Notes under the pieces: model-generated | Told to the model about the DNA's origin: nothing | Database searches by the model: none | Seen by the model: only the letters and a program-made list of their open reading frames with translations | In this document: positions 36,698 to 45,724 of the stretch, piece by piece | Layout: each line of letters starts with the position of its first letter | Position numbering within the stretch: position 1 is the first letter of the stretch | NCBI GenBank assembly: GCA_019187365.1 | Contig: JABARE010000020.1 | Span: forward strand, 1 to 64,000 | Origin: Saprospiraceae bacterium | GTDB lineage: Bacteria > Bacteroidota > Bacteroidia > Chitinophagales > Saprospiraceae | Direction: 5' to 3' | Length of the DNA: 64,000 nt | Made by a program: the position numbers and the translations under genes

Positions 36698-37260
36698 AGA
36701 AATGCATTTAAAAGTTTAACACTTTAAGGACATTGAATCATATCGGATTGCATCAGCCATGAATTTATGGTCAATTCTACTTGGGAAGCTGGAATTGTTG
36801 GCAGCCCTTCTGTTCGTTACACGACGATAAGTGCAGTCCCTGGCGAATAAATGTCTTTTAATGGAAAGAGGAAAACGCAGACACTACAAGGGTATTTTGC
36901 ACAAATCCATCCTCTAAAGGTCGTTTTACTGCTTTGGTCTAAAACGCAATTGCGCTCATAGCATAAGCAATCTTTTCTGAATGAAATGTACTACGTGATA
37001 ACCCTAACAAGTCACAGGATAGCATCGCACCCCTGAGTTTTCAACGTGCGACTCACCCAAATTCATCTGATTGCAGAAAGGGCAATCAAATTGCTTTACC
37101 AAATTTAAGGTTAAATAATGATTCCAAGTGCTTCGAGAAAAATTATTTTTTGAAATCCTTTAAATAATGGCCCAAGAATGGGCAGCCCGGTGCGGAGGAA
37201 AGAGTGAGAATGGTCACCTGGCGAAGTTCCTTGTATTATAAAGGATTCGGTTTTTTTGTC
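36698..37260. other. Gene-poor stretch
   Basis: About 560 bp between two minus-strand genes, rich in A/T, with no frame, repeat or RNA structure that I can support. Confidence 0.6.
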
Positions 37261-38265
37261 TTACCCAGGTGAAATAGTGCAAGAACTTCCGGACTCGCTT
37301 ATGTCGCAGGGGCTGGCATATTCAAGCTCCCCCTCCCTCCCATTCGGAATTAGGATCACCATACGATTCCGAAAATCGAGTGTCAGGATGAATTGCTCGA
37401 GAAATTCATTGCCAATCAGTTTTTTCGTTCGTTTCCCGCCTGAACTGAGTTTGACCATCCCGGTGGTGCCATTGCCGATGCGCAGCGATGGCAGGAAGTC
37501 GTAGACCACTTCGCGGTACGTTGTGCGGAACCCCGTGGAATATTTTTCGGTGCGCGTGAACCGCAAGGAGTCCACCAGGTCGAGGCGGGAGAGAAGTTTG
37601 TCGGTGACCAGCAGGGACCCGTTGAAGGCAAGGTCGATGATGAATTTTTCGCGAATGCCCGGCTGCAGTTCGAGTTCGATGATGGGGCTCCCGGTGCGAT
37701 CGGTGTACATTTTCGAGACCAGCGCGTTTTCGGGTAAACATTGGTGTTCGGGATGGTGCTGCACGTAAAGCGTCTGGCTGGCATAATCGATCATCCATAC
37801 TGCGCCCTGCATGGCATCGGCTCCGAGCAAGCCTCCCGATGCAGTGCCACGGAGAATGGGCATTTGTGCCACGCCCTCGCTGCTGGCAACGCGCAAGTTC
37901 TTCAATTCCCAGGATCCAAGATGCAAAGAATTCAGCAGGTACTCCTGTACGCGCTGCACGTTGCCTTCCACGTCACTTGCCAGACCGGCAAGGCTTCCTG
38001 AAACTGCATGTAGGTCAGCCAGATTCTGCGTGATGAAGGTCGGCGCTCCGGTGTCGAGGTAAAAATGGTGGCCCGCATTGCTCCGGTTTACCATTGCTTC
38101 AATGCGGATCAAGCGGTTGACGTATTGAAAGGGAACGGGGTGGGAAGACACTGGAAAACAATGAATGGGAAGGTAAGGCGAAGGAGGGCCAGGATCAACC
38201 GTTGGAGTATGGCTGAATGCGAAGACCGGGATCATCCAGGCGAAAAGTGTCCATAAAATGTTCAT
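37261..38265 (-). CDS. Exported retropepsin-like aspartic protease family protein
   Basis: The 334-residue protein has a signal peptide (MNILWTLFAWMIPVFAFS). The first half contains the active-site motif FYLDTGAPTFI (about residue 70) and the family strand GADAMQGAVWMIDYASQTLYV. The second half repeats the fold but reads KFIIDLAFNGSLLVTD where the second DTG would stand, so one catalytic Asp is retained in a degenerate motif. By family this is a periplasmic clan AA peptidase or a peptidase-derived binding protein. It has no obvious substrate gene beside it; the sigma factor gene is 250 bp upstream. Confidence 0.82.
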   Translation of the reverse strand: MNILWTLFAWMIPVFAFSHTPTVDPGPPSPYLPIHCFPVSSHPVPFQYVNRLIRIEAMVNRSNAGHHFYLDTGAPTFITQNLADLHAVSGSLAGLASDVEGNVQRVQEYLLNSLHLGSWELKNLRVASSEGVAQMPILRGTASGGLLGADAMQGAVWMIDYASQTLYVQHHPEHQCLPENALVSKMYTDRTGSPIIELELQPGIREKFIIDLAFNGSLLVTDKLLSRLDLVDSLRFTRTEKYSTGFRTTYREVVYDFLPSLRIGNGTTGMVKLSSGGKRTKKLIGNEFLEQFILTLDFRNRMVILIPNGREGELEYASPCDISESGSSCTISPG

Positions 38266-38518
38266 GCGTTGAATTTGGTTTGCCTGGGAGACGCAGATTT
38301 GTCAAAATGGACGCATGATTGTTCTATTTATTTAAGCACCCAGAATAATCCGGCGACTCGCAACCAAAGGAATCGCCTGGAGGCATCTTCATACGAGAGG
38401 GGAATGCTACCCTCCAGGAGGAGCAGGCCATTGGGGAGGGGTGGTTCTTAAAATTCCCGGAAACCGGGCAGGCTCTTGCGGAAGGGCAACCATTTAATTT
38501 CGATTAACCAGCAGCGTT

Positions 38519-39073
38519 TTACTTTTTGCAGGGCTTGCAGCATCCCGGTCTTACCGAGTAGTGAAGGATGTTGCCGAAGGGGTCGGGTTGAACGTGGCAA
38601 CATTGCTTGAACCGCTCGAGCAGTTTCTCACGAGCTCGCTGTACGCGCGATTTGGCTCCGGACAGGGATATCCCCAGGTGTTTGGCGAGTTCAGCCTGCG
38701 ACATGCCCTCAAATTCTGTCAGGAGAAGAGCCTCCCGGTATTTTTCCGGAAGAGCAGCAACAAAGGGGCGGACTGCATCTTGGAAAACGGCGTTGTAATT
38801 CTCCTCAAAGCCCGTACCTGGGGGATCTTCATCCGGTGGCTTGACCATCCGGTGTGCCCTGCGGTAGTGGTCTGCAATGGCATTGCGGGTGAGCTGAAAG
38901 ATCCAGGCATTTAACTTGCTCGCGTCCCTCAGGCTGCCAATCTGCAAATGCACTTTTAGAAAGATCTCCTGCAGGATGTCGCGTGTAAGTTCCGGTTCGC
39001 CAGTTTGCTGCGTTACAAAGGACGCCAACCGTTTGGAGTATTCCTCCCAGACTTGTTCAAAAGTTCGCTCCAT
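38519..39073 (-). CDS. sigZ: RNA polymerase sigma factor, SigZ-like
   Basis: The 184-residue ECF-type factor has region 2 (LTRDILQEIFLKVH to LTRNAIADHYRR, about residues 30-75) and region 4 (LPEKYREALLLTEFEGMSQAELAKHLGISLSGAKSRVQRAREKL). It ends in a cysteine-rich tail, CCHVQPDPFG...CCKPCKK, which is characteristic of SigZ. The tail may bind metal or sense redox (inference). No anti-sigma gene is adjacent. An exact TATTTTTG lies at 39102-39095 on its strand, 21 nt before the start. Confidence 0.85.
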   Translation of the reverse strand: MERTFEQVWEEYSKRLASFVTQQTGEPELTRDILQEIFLKVHLQIGSLRDASKLNAWIFQLTRNAIADHYRRAHRMVKPPDEDPPGTGFEENYNAVFQDAVRPFVAALPEKYREALLLTEFEGMSQAELAKHLGISLSGAKSRVQRAREKLLERFKQCCHVQPDPFGNILHYSVRPGCCKPCKK

Positions 39074-39094
39074 GCTCGTACTCTACCAAACATG

Positions 39095-39102
39095 CAAAAA
39101 TA
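39095..39102 (-). promoter_or_regulatory. Putative -7 element (TATTTTTG) of the sigma factor gene
   Basis: On the minus strand the sequence matches TAnnTTTG exactly, about 21 nt before the ATG at 39073. I found no clear TTG upstream at the expected distance. Confidence 0.35.
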
Positions 39103-39228
39103 CGAGGTCCGTTGCCAGGATCCCACATTGAGGGCTGCTGTAGCATCCGGAAAGTGGTCGGCGATGACGATCTTTGCGCTTGGGGCCGCTACCGGGACGC
39201 ACATGCAGTCCGGGGAAGCGCTGATTTC

Positions 39229-40863
39229 ATGTCCGGGCAATACATACATGCGTTTTGGAAAGGGCTAAGCAACACCTGGCAGGGAGGGTTGCGGGTCGTG
39301 CATACGCTGCGTTATCTCAAAGGCAAACAGTTAATCTACCTGTTCAAATATCGCGTGCTGACCGCCGGCATTTTCCGTGGCAGGCCCCGGTGTCCTTCAC
39401 GCAATGCTCCGGTTCGCATCCTGTCTTTTCCTTGGCAACACCTTCCCATATGGACGCAATGCCGGAATGACCACAGCGCAAAGATTTTTAATCATACGGC
39501 AAACTTCGCAAAGGGGGCGTGGGACTGGCGCATAGGGCGCTACGGCAAACTGTGGAACTACCACCTTCAGTACCTGGATCTCTTGCTCGACGAGACGCTG
39601 GATCCTGCATTCAGGAGGGGCATCCTTGAAGATATCTCCCGTGCCTGGTGCCGGGGCAGTCTTCCCGCAGAACCCTACCCCGTTTCTCAGCGCATCTTGC
39701 ATATACTGGCGTTCCATTCAGCGCATGGGATACAGGATCCAGAATCCGAACGTGCGTTCAGGTCGCAGGTTAACTACTTAATGTCGAATCTCGAATTCCA
39801 CCTGATGGGAAACCACCTGCTGGAAAATTATATTGCACTCAGCCTGGGAACTATGGCTTGCGGCTCAGACACCTCCTGCAGAAAATGGGTGCAGTACCTG
39901 TTAGGAGAATTAAACGAACAATTGTTAGCAGATGGTGCCCATTGCGAACGTTCGTTATCTTACCATGCGGCTCTTCTTGGACGGCTGCTGTGTCTGCTGG
40001 GAGCACTCGAACGCCAGGGCATTTGCCTTGCCGAAGCCGCGAAATTGCGCAACCGCTGCTCTTCCATGCTTTCCTGGCTATACGCCATGACGGGAAAACT
40101 ACAGCATTTTCCGCTCTTCAACGATTGCGTGCGGTGGCCTCAGGGTTCTCTGGACAAGCTCTCCGGAGTGGCCACTGAACTCGAAGTACGGGACGCCGGA
40201 CTCGGACTTTCAGCAAGCGGCTACCGCAAATTCAAGTGCAAAGGAGCGGAGCTGATCGTCAACATCGGAGAGGTGCAACCCGCCCATCAGCCCGGACACT
40301 CCCATGCAGACATGTTGCACTTTGTATTGTCGATCAATGGGCAGCCATGCATCGTCGATCCGGGGATATCCACCTATCAGGGGAGTAAGCGGCGACTTCG
40401 CGAGCGCTCTACGGCCATGCACAATGTGGTATCGATCGAGGGCGAAGACCAATCCGAACTCTGGAGAGCATTCAGAATGGGACGAAGGGCCCGCCTCCTG
40501 AAAGCGAGCGAGGGACCCCTCCGCCTTGATGCCGAGATCAGCTGGTATCGTGGACACCGGCACCATCGACTCATGGAGTTGAGCGAAGGTGAACTGATCA
40601 TCCACGAGCAATTTGAGAGATGTGACCAAGAATCTGTGGCGATGGCACATTTCCACCTCGACGCCGGACTCCACCACGCCGCGATCCCGGAGAAGGAATA
40701 CACTTTTGCGGAGGGCAAGATCACTTTTGAATTTGAGGGAGCCTTGCAAAGGACGGAGGAGGAGTATGAACAGTGTCTGAACTTCGGCGATTGCCGGCCG
40801 GCACACCGCATCACGGTGTATTTTTGCAATGAACTCGTCACCCGCATACGCTGGTCACATTGA
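39229..40863 (+). CDS. Heparinase II/III (alginate lyase)-family protein
   Basis: The ATG at 39229 (MSGQYIHAFWKGLSN) is preferred over a TTG at 39112. The 544-residue protein has an alpha-toroid half (about residues 80-310; GNHLLENYIALSL, LADGAHCERSLSYH) and a beta-sandwich half with the hallmark HQPGHSHADMLHFVLSI and VDPGISTYQG. Family members cleave or modify uronic-acid polysaccharides; many sit inside biosynthetic clusters and may edit the nascent polymer. There is no signal peptide, which would place it in the cytoplasm unless export is unconventional. Two palindrome copies lie 30 bp apart in this gene (39911, 39941). Confidence 0.88.
   Translation: MSGQYIHAFWKGLSNTWQGGLRVVHTLRYLKGKQLIYLFKYRVLTAGIFRGRPRCPSRNAPVRILSFPWQHLPIWTQCRNDHSAKIFNHTANFAKGAWDWRIGRYGKLWNYHLQYLDLLLDETLDPAFRRGILEDISRAWCRGSLPAEPYPVSQRILHILAFHSAHGIQDPESERAFRSQVNYLMSNLEFHLMGNHLLENYIALSLGTMACGSDTSCRKWVQYLLGELNEQLLADGAHCERSLSYHAALLGRLLCLLGALERQGICLAEAAKLRNRCSSMLSWLYAMTGKLQHFPLFNDCVRWPQGSLDKLSGVATELEVRDAGLGLSASGYRKFKCKGAELIVNIGEVQPAHQPGHSHADMLHFVLSINGQPCIVDPGISTYQGSKRRLRERSTAMHNVVSIEGEDQSELWRAFRMGRRARLLKASEGPLRLDAEISWYRGHRHHRLMELSEGELIIHEQFERCDQESVAMAHFHLDAGLHHAAIPEKEYTFAEGKITFEFEGALQRTEEEYEQCLNFGDCRPAHRITVYFCNELVTRIRWSH
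39911..39928. repeat. Recurring palindrome in the heparinase-like gene (first)
   Basis: taaacgaacaattgttag matches 13 of 18; its arms pair as aacgaacaattgtt-type inverted sequence. It is read as LNEQLL. Confidence 0.45.
39941..39958. repeat. Recurring palindrome in the heparinase-like gene (second)
   Basis: attgcgaacgttcgttat matches 14 of 18 with an intact gaacgttcgtta core. It is read as CERSLS, 30 bp downstream of the previous site. Confidence 0.5.
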
Positions 40864-42056
40864 AATGCCTGTTCTACCTGAGTTACCACTACCCTCCCGA
40901 TCTGAGCGCCGGCTCGTTCAGGAATGCAGCACTTTCTGAGGCGCTGGCCGAGAGGCTCGATGAACTTGGAGAACCGTTTGAACTGCATGTTTTTTGCACC
41001 CAACCCAACCGTTACTTGCAATTTTCCGACCGCGCTCAAAAAGAAGAGTTGCGAGGCAAAGTTCACGTGCATCGCATGGAAGTTCCGCAGCATGGGAACG
41101 GCTTTATCCGGCAGGTGATCTCCTTTTTGGCATACCGCAGACAGGTGTTTGCCGCGACGAAATCGATGAAAGCTGACTTTGTGTTTGCCTCGAGCTCAAA
41201 ATTGTTTACTGCTCACCTGGCATACCGGCTGGCACGCCGCTGCGGGATTCCTTATTACCTCGACATCCGGGACCTGTTTGCCGACAATGTAGGTGAAATG
41301 ATTCGCATCCCGGTGATCAACCGGTTGGTGCGCCTGATCGTCCGGCATTTCTTTGAACAACCCTGTCTGCATCACGCAGCGCACATCAATTTAAACTCAC
41401 CCGGATTTAAAGATGCCATACCACGAAAATACGGGGGAGGGGTGAGCTTTTTTCCCAACGGGATTGATCGCGAATTCAGCGACTGGCGTCGAGATCCCGG
41501 TGTACCAGGGCAAAAATTGACGGTTTGCTATGCAGGCAACATCGGCGAAGCCCAGGGCCTGCACAGGATTGTGCCTGCGTTGGCCCGACTCTTTGCCGAC
41601 ACACACCGGTTTCTGATCATCGGAGGGGGGTCTGCCAGGCAGAAACTCGAGCGCAGCTTACGGCAACTTTCCGTAGAAAATGTAGAACTCCTACCACCGG
41701 TTGGACGCTCCGAACTGCTGCACTACTATAGGCAATCCGATTGCCTGCTGCTCCACCTCAATGATTACCCTGCCCTCGGGAAAGTTTTACCCTCTAAGTT
41801 GTTTGAATACGGTGCTGGAAATCTGCCCATCGTGGCAGGAGTTTCAGGTTGTGCCAGGACTTTTGCGTTGGAGGAAATCCGGACCAATGTGTGCGTTTTC
41901 GATCCTTGCGACGTAGAGGGGGCAGCAGCCTGTTTGCGCGAAATGCCCCTGGAGCTGCAGCCGCGGCCCTGGTTTTTGGAAAAATTCGGAAGAGAACAGA
42001 TCGCAAAGGCAATGGCGGATTCGATCTGTCAGGTGATGCGCACAGGTCATGGATAA
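40860..42056 (+). CDS. Family 4-type glycosyltransferase
   Basis: The gene uses a TTG start that overlaps the heparinase stop (ttga); it gives MKCLFYLSYHYPPDLSAGSFRNAAL, the usual opening of GT4 enzymes that bind an acceptor through the PPDxSAGS loop. The 398-residue GT-B protein also shows the donor-side TVCYAGNIGEAQGLHRIVPAL and KLFEYGAGNLPIV. It transfers a sugar from a nucleotide donor at the inner membrane; donor and acceptor are unknown. Confidence 0.88.
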   Translation: MKCLFYLSYHYPPDLSAGSFRNAALSEALAERLDELGEPFELHVFCTQPNRYLQFSDRAQKEELRGKVHVHRMEVPQHGNGFIRQVISFLAYRRQVFAATKSMKADFVFASSSKLFTAHLAYRLARRCGIPYYLDIRDLFADNVGEMIRIPVINRLVRLIVRHFFEQPCLHHAAHINLNSPGFKDAIPRKYGGGVSFFPNGIDREFSDWRRDPGVPGQKLTVCYAGNIGEAQGLHRIVPALARLFADTHRFLIIGGGSARQKLERSLRQLSVENVELLPPVGRSELLHYYRQSDCLLLHLNDYPALGKVLPSKLFEYGAGNLPIVAGVSGCARTFALEEIRTNVCVFDPCDVEGAAACLREMPLELQPRPWFLEKFGREQIAKAMADSICQVMRTGHG

Positions 42057-43149
42057 TGCGCGCATTGCCATCGTCGCCAACTCAGGGTGGAATATCTACA
42101 ACTACCGGATCCCCCTGATACGTCGTTTGATGGAGTCAGGACACCGGGTGGACATCATCTCTCCCGACGACGTCTACCTCCATAAATTGCCAACGGACTT
42201 GCGCGCCTCAATAACTGCACTCAAAAGATTGTCGCCAAAAAGGATGAACCCCTGGGGTGAACTCGAACTGATGTTGGAGTTGTGGAAAGCGTATAAGTCG
42301 CTGCGTCCGGATCTGGTGCTTCAGTTTACGATTAAACCCAACCTGTACGGCAGCATCGCGGCGCGGATGCTGGGGATTCCTGCCGTTTCCAACCTGACGG
42401 GTCTGGGCTTTGTGGCGACCGGTAGCCACCCCCTGCGCCGGATGCTGGTTGCAGCCTACCGGCGGGCTCTTACCTCCAATGCAGCAGTGGTCTTTCACAA
42501 TGCCGACGACCTCCATTGGTTTGCAGGTTCTTCTCCGAAGCTGCAGAAAAAATCGCTGGTCATTCCGGGCAGCGGTGTGGACCCTGATAAATTCCGGCGG
42601 AAGACAAAGGATAGGGCGGATGGCACTTTTGTATTTTTATTTGCCAGCCGGCTTGAAGCGGAAAAGGGGATCGCCGAATTTCTCAAGGCGTCATTGCGTG
42701 TGCTGGCCACGAGAGAAGACGTCGTTTGCCGCATTGCCGGCAGTGGAACGCTGCCAGGAGACTACCGTCATCCGGGCATGCAGGTACTCGGTCCGCAGGA
42801 CGACGTATGGGCCCTGCTCGATGGAGCGGATGCGTTTGTATTGCCCTCTCATCGGGAAGGTATGCCGAGGGCACTCCTAGAAGCGATGTCCATGGAATTG
42901 CCCTGCATCGTGGCCGATGTGCCCGGGTGCCGGCAGGCGGTTGATGAAGGTCGCGTGGGGCGGCTCGTTCCCCCAGGCGACGCAACTGCTCTTGCAGAAG
43001 CCATGTTGCAACTGGTGTCAACACCTCAGATGGCCCGTTTGGAAATGGGCCGCGCAGCAAGACAACGGGTGCTGGATCATTACGCAGATACACCTATCTG
43101 CGATGCTTACGAACGTTTGTTAGCTCAAGTGATAAATCAATGCAGGTGA
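42049..43149 (+). CDS. Family 4-type glycosyltransferase (PglA/WbaZ-like)
   Basis: The 366-residue GT-B protein opens with IAIVANSGWNIYNYRIPLIRRL and shows LQFTIKPNLYGSIAARM, SNLTGLGFVATG, FLFASRLEAEKGIAEFL and the EX7E region SHREGMPRALLEAMSMELP. This set fits GT4 enzymes that add a hexosamine-type residue to a lipid-linked sugar. It overlaps the previous gene by 8 bp and the methyltransferase gene by 10 bp. A palindrome copy is near its 3' end (43106). Confidence 0.9.
   Translation: MDNARIAIVANSGWNIYNYRIPLIRRLMESGHRVDIISPDDVYLHKLPTDLRASITALKRLSPKRMNPWGELELMLELWKAYKSLRPDLVLQFTIKPNLYGSIAARMLGIPAVSNLTGLGFVATGSHPLRRMLVAAYRRALTSNAAVVFHNADDLHWFAGSSPKLQKKSLVIPGSGVDPDKFRRKTKDRADGTFVFLFASRLEAEKGIAEFLKASLRVLATREDVVCRIAGSGTLPGDYRHPGMQVLGPQDDVWALLDGADAFVLPSHREGMPRALLEAMSMELPCIVADVPGCRQAVDEGRVGRLVPPGDATALAEAMLQLVSTPQMARLEMGRAARQRVLDHYADTPICDAYERLLAQVINQCR
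43106..43123. repeat. Recurring palindrome in the second glycosyltransferase gene
   Basis: cttacgaacgtttgttag matches 16 of 18. It is the reverse complement of the 26889 site at all but two bases and is read as YERLLA. Confidence 0.6.
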
Positions 43150-43715
43150 GTTCCGGGGTGATGGTGGCTCCGGCAACCGTGCAGAAAAACCGGCGATACT
43201 ACGCCAACCGGTTGCGTGCGTTGCTGCCCGGGATGGATTTCCGCGGGGCGCGCATTCTCGACCTTGGCTGTGGCGAGATGCTGCTGCGCTCCATGCTGCC
43301 GGCAGACATTACCAGTTACCGGGGCATCGACTGCTGGCCCGCAAGCCTGAGTGCTGAGTTCACCGTAGGGGACATGCGCCACATTGCCTGGGACGAGGCC
43401 CCCAGCGATTACATTTTTCTGCTCGGTGTAATTGACCACCTGGCTGAAAAGGACGCAATGAAGGTGCTGGAACGATGCCGCTCAGCATTTTCCAAAAAAC
43501 TCGTCGTCAGCCAGGCAACACCGCTTGGCAGGTTGATGACGCGAAAGCACATCACTGGAAGGCCGCTTCCGGTTGGGCAGTTATTTTTCGGGTTTGAACC
43601 GGATGTTCGCCTGCTGATGAAAATACCCCGTTGTCAGCGCGTATGGGATCTTACACATGCCCCTCAGCCATTCCGGAAACTGGCCACCGAATGCATATGG
43701 ATCTTCAGCCGCTGA
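43140..43715 (+). CDS. Class I SAM-dependent methyltransferase
   Basis: The 191-residue protein has the SAM motif ARILDLGCGEMLLRSML (motif I), an acidic residue after GIDCW, and YIFLLGVIDHLAEKDAMKVL. It is the last gene of the plus-strand polysaccharide segment and is probably a sugar or lipid-carrier methyltransferase, although substrate cannot be judged. It ends 13 bp before the convergent gmk stop. Confidence 0.75.
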   Translation: MQVSSGVMVAPATVQKNRRYYANRLRALLPGMDFRGARILDLGCGEMLLRSMLPADITSYRGIDCWPASLSAEFTVGDMRHIAWDEAPSDYIFLLGVIDHLAEKDAMKVLERCRSAFSKKLVVSQATPLGRLMTRKHITGRPLPVGQLFFGFEPDVRLLMKIPRCQRVWDLTHAPQPFRKLATECIWIFSR

Positions 43716-43728
43716 CCAAAATAAGGGA

Positions 43729-44304
43729 TCAGGAAAGAAAATCGGTTACGATCAGTCGCAGCAATTCTTTTGTGAGATACAAACGATCGTTCGTTATAAC
43801 ATAATCAAAGTGATGAGCATAGGAGAGCTCTTCTTCGGCTTTGGCCAGGCGGTGCTCTATGGCTTCCGGAGAGTCGGTGCCGCGGTCTTCCAGCCGTTTG
43901 CGCAATACTTCCAGGCCAGGTGCTTTGATAAAAAGACTAAGGGTCTTGTTTTTGGCGCCGGTCTCAATGTTCAACGCACCTTTTACGTCGACATCGAGCA
44001 AAGGCGTTTTTCCCGCTGACCAAATGGCCGCGAGTCCGGCATTCAGCGTACCATAAAACTGCCCGGGGTAGACTTCCTGGTATTCAAAGAAGGCACCCTG
44101 ACGAAGGCCCTCGGTAAATTCCTGCTGGGTCTTGAAATGGTAGTCCTTTCCGTTGCACTCGCCGGCGCGGGGTGCTCGCGTGGTGGCCGAAACCGAAAAG
44201 GCAAGATCGCTCATGGTGTCGAGCAGGTAGCGGGCCAGCGTGGTCTTGCCGGACCCCGATGGCGCTGTCAGCAGGATGATCTTGCCACGGCGGAGGTCCA
44301 TCAC
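43729..44304 (-). CDS. gmk: Guanylate kinase
   Basis: The 191-residue enzyme phosphorylates GMP to GDP. The P-loop APSGSGKTT is at residues 14-22, and the GMP-binding region SVSATTRAPRAGECNGKDYHF is present. It overlaps the yicC-like gene by 4 bp, an association seen in many bacteria. A palindrome copy (43780) lies in the last codons. Confidence 0.96.
   Translation of the reverse strand: MMDLRRGKIILLTAPSGSGKTTLARYLLDTMSDLAFSVSATTRAPRAGECNGKDYHFKTQQEFTEGLRQGAFFEYQEVYPGQFYGTLNAGLAAIWSAGKTPLLDVDVKGALNIETGAKNKTLSLFIKAPGLEVLRKRLEDRGTDSPEAIEHRLAKAEEELSYAHHFDYVITNDRLYLTKELLRLIVTDFLS
43780..43797. repeat. Recurring palindrome in gmk
   Basis: caaacgatcgttcgttat; its reverse complement matches 15 of 18 of the consensus. 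It is read on the minus strand as TNDRL near the gmk C-terminus. Confidence 0.5.
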
Positions 44305-45173
44305 AGGATATTGGCCATTTGTTCTTTGATCTTTTCCAGTTCGTCTTTCATGCTGACGACGAGCTTTTGTATCGGCGAGTACTGGGCTTTGGCGCCCAGG
44401 GTATTGATCTCCCGGCCGATTTCCTGACTGATGAAATTGAGTTTGCGGGATTTGATATCGCCGCTGGCGTTGAGGGCCTCAAGAAAATAATCGCAATGCT
44501 GGCGGAGCCGCACTTTTTCCTCGGTGATGTCCAGCCTTTCGAGGTAGTAAAGGATTTCCTGTTCAAATCGATTGCGGTCGATGGCCTCCGAATCGACGTT
44601 GGTGCTGACCGCGCGGCGCAGTTTGTCTTTGAGCAGGGACATCCGCTCCGGGTCCAGCTCCTCGATCCGATCGAGGCTTTCACAGATGTTGTTGACGCGA
44701 AGCACCATATCGTTGGCAAGGATGGTCCCTTCGATCGACCGGAAATCGTTTAGTTTTTCCACGGCTTCCAGCAAGAGTTCAACGGTATAGGCGTATTGAC
44801 CTTCGCTGATGAGGGTCTCCTGAGCCGAAATGACGTTGGGAAACTTGAGCAGAGCATTGAGGATATCAGACTGACTCAGGTCAATTTGGTCGCCCAATTG
44901 CTGGATTTGACGGTAAAAACGCAGAAAAAGTTCGCGGTTGAGGACGAAATCTTCTGCCCCGCTGGAGTCGACGAACAGCGACAGGTCCAGTTTGCCGCGG
45001 ACCACCTTGTCGTTGAGGATCTTACGGAGGTCCAGCTCGTGTTGCCGGTAGCTGTTGGGCAGTTTCAACCGGAAGTCGTTGACTTTTGAATTGATGCATC
45101 GGATCTCGATGACGATCTCCTTCCCCTCAAAATGGCCCTTGGCGTTGCCGAATCCCGTCATCGATAAAAGCAT
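44301..45173 (-). CDS. yicC: YicC-family endoribonuclease
   Basis: The 290-residue protein starts MLLSMTGFGNAKG and ends with SMKDELEKIKEQMANIL, the ends conserved across YicC/YloC. The C-terminal DUF1732 region (RQHCDYFLEAL, GREINTLGAKAQ) is complete. Members are endoribonucleases involved in RNA turnover. It is transcribed with gmk. The divergent HU gene starts about 215 bp away. Confidence 0.94.
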   Translation of the reverse strand: MLLSMTGFGNAKGHFEGKEIVIEIRCINSKVNDFRLKLPNSYRQHELDLRKILNDKVVRGKLDLSLFVDSSGAEDFVLNRELFLRFYRQIQQLGDQIDLSQSDILNALLKFPNVISAQETLISEGQYAYTVELLLEAVEKLNDFRSIEGTILANDMVLRVNNICESLDRIEELDPERMSLLKDKLRRAVSTNVDSEAIDRNRFEQEILYYLERLDITEEKVRLRQHCDYFLEALNASGDIKSRKLNFISQEIGREINTLGAKAQYSPIQKLVVSMKDELEKIKEQMANIL

Positions 45174-45388
45174 GGCTGTTTTTTGACCGGCTAAGTTAGA
45201 ATTTATTTCCCGGATGGACTTTTCTGCGTTCCGGATGCGTGGTACATTTGTATCTTACTGATATAGAAAAAGTTAGAGTAAAAAAAATGGAAGAAAAAAG
45301 GGGCAAAAGTTTTGCGGACTGAATTAAATTGCGAAATTTGCCACGCTCTTTGAGGGCCATCTTTTGTAACTGTCTAAATATCAAGCAA

Positions 45389-45715
45389 ATGAGAAAAGCT
45401 GATTTGGTGTCGATGATCTCCGAAAAATCGGGGGTACCCAAGGTCGATGTGCTCGTCTCACTTGAAATGTTCTTCAAGGAAGTGAAGCACGCCCTGGCAT
45501 CAGGAGAGAATGTCTACATCCGGGGTTTTGGGTCTTTCGTCGTCAAAAAGCGTGCTCGCAAGATTGGCAGACACATTAAAAAGAACGTGGCCATCGAGAT
45601 ACCAGAGCATTTTATTCCCTCGTTCAAGCCGGCTAAAGTATTTGTCGACCACGTCAAACTGGGCAAGGAGCCAGAACAAAGTGATGAGGATGACGAGGAG
45701 GGCGATGAAATTTAA
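45389..45715 (+). CDS. HU/IHF-family DNA-binding protein with acidic tail
   Basis: The ATG at 45389 gives MRKADLVSMISEKSGV, the family start; an upstream in-frame codon adds 20 unconvincing residues. The 108-residue protein has the HU dimer fold and a beta-arm (VYIRGFGSFVVKKRARKIGRHIKK) and then an acidic tail EQSDEDDEEGDEI that typical 90-residue HU lacks. It bends and compacts DNA; the tail could modulate affinity. The TPR gene follows after 9 bp. Confidence 0.93.
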   Translation: MRKADLVSMISEKSGVPKVDVLVSLEMFFKEVKHALASGENVYIRGFGSFVVKKRARKIGRHIKKNVAIEIPEHFIPSFKPAKVFVDHVKLGKEPEQSDEDDEEGDEI

Positions 45716-45724
45716 TCCCACCCG

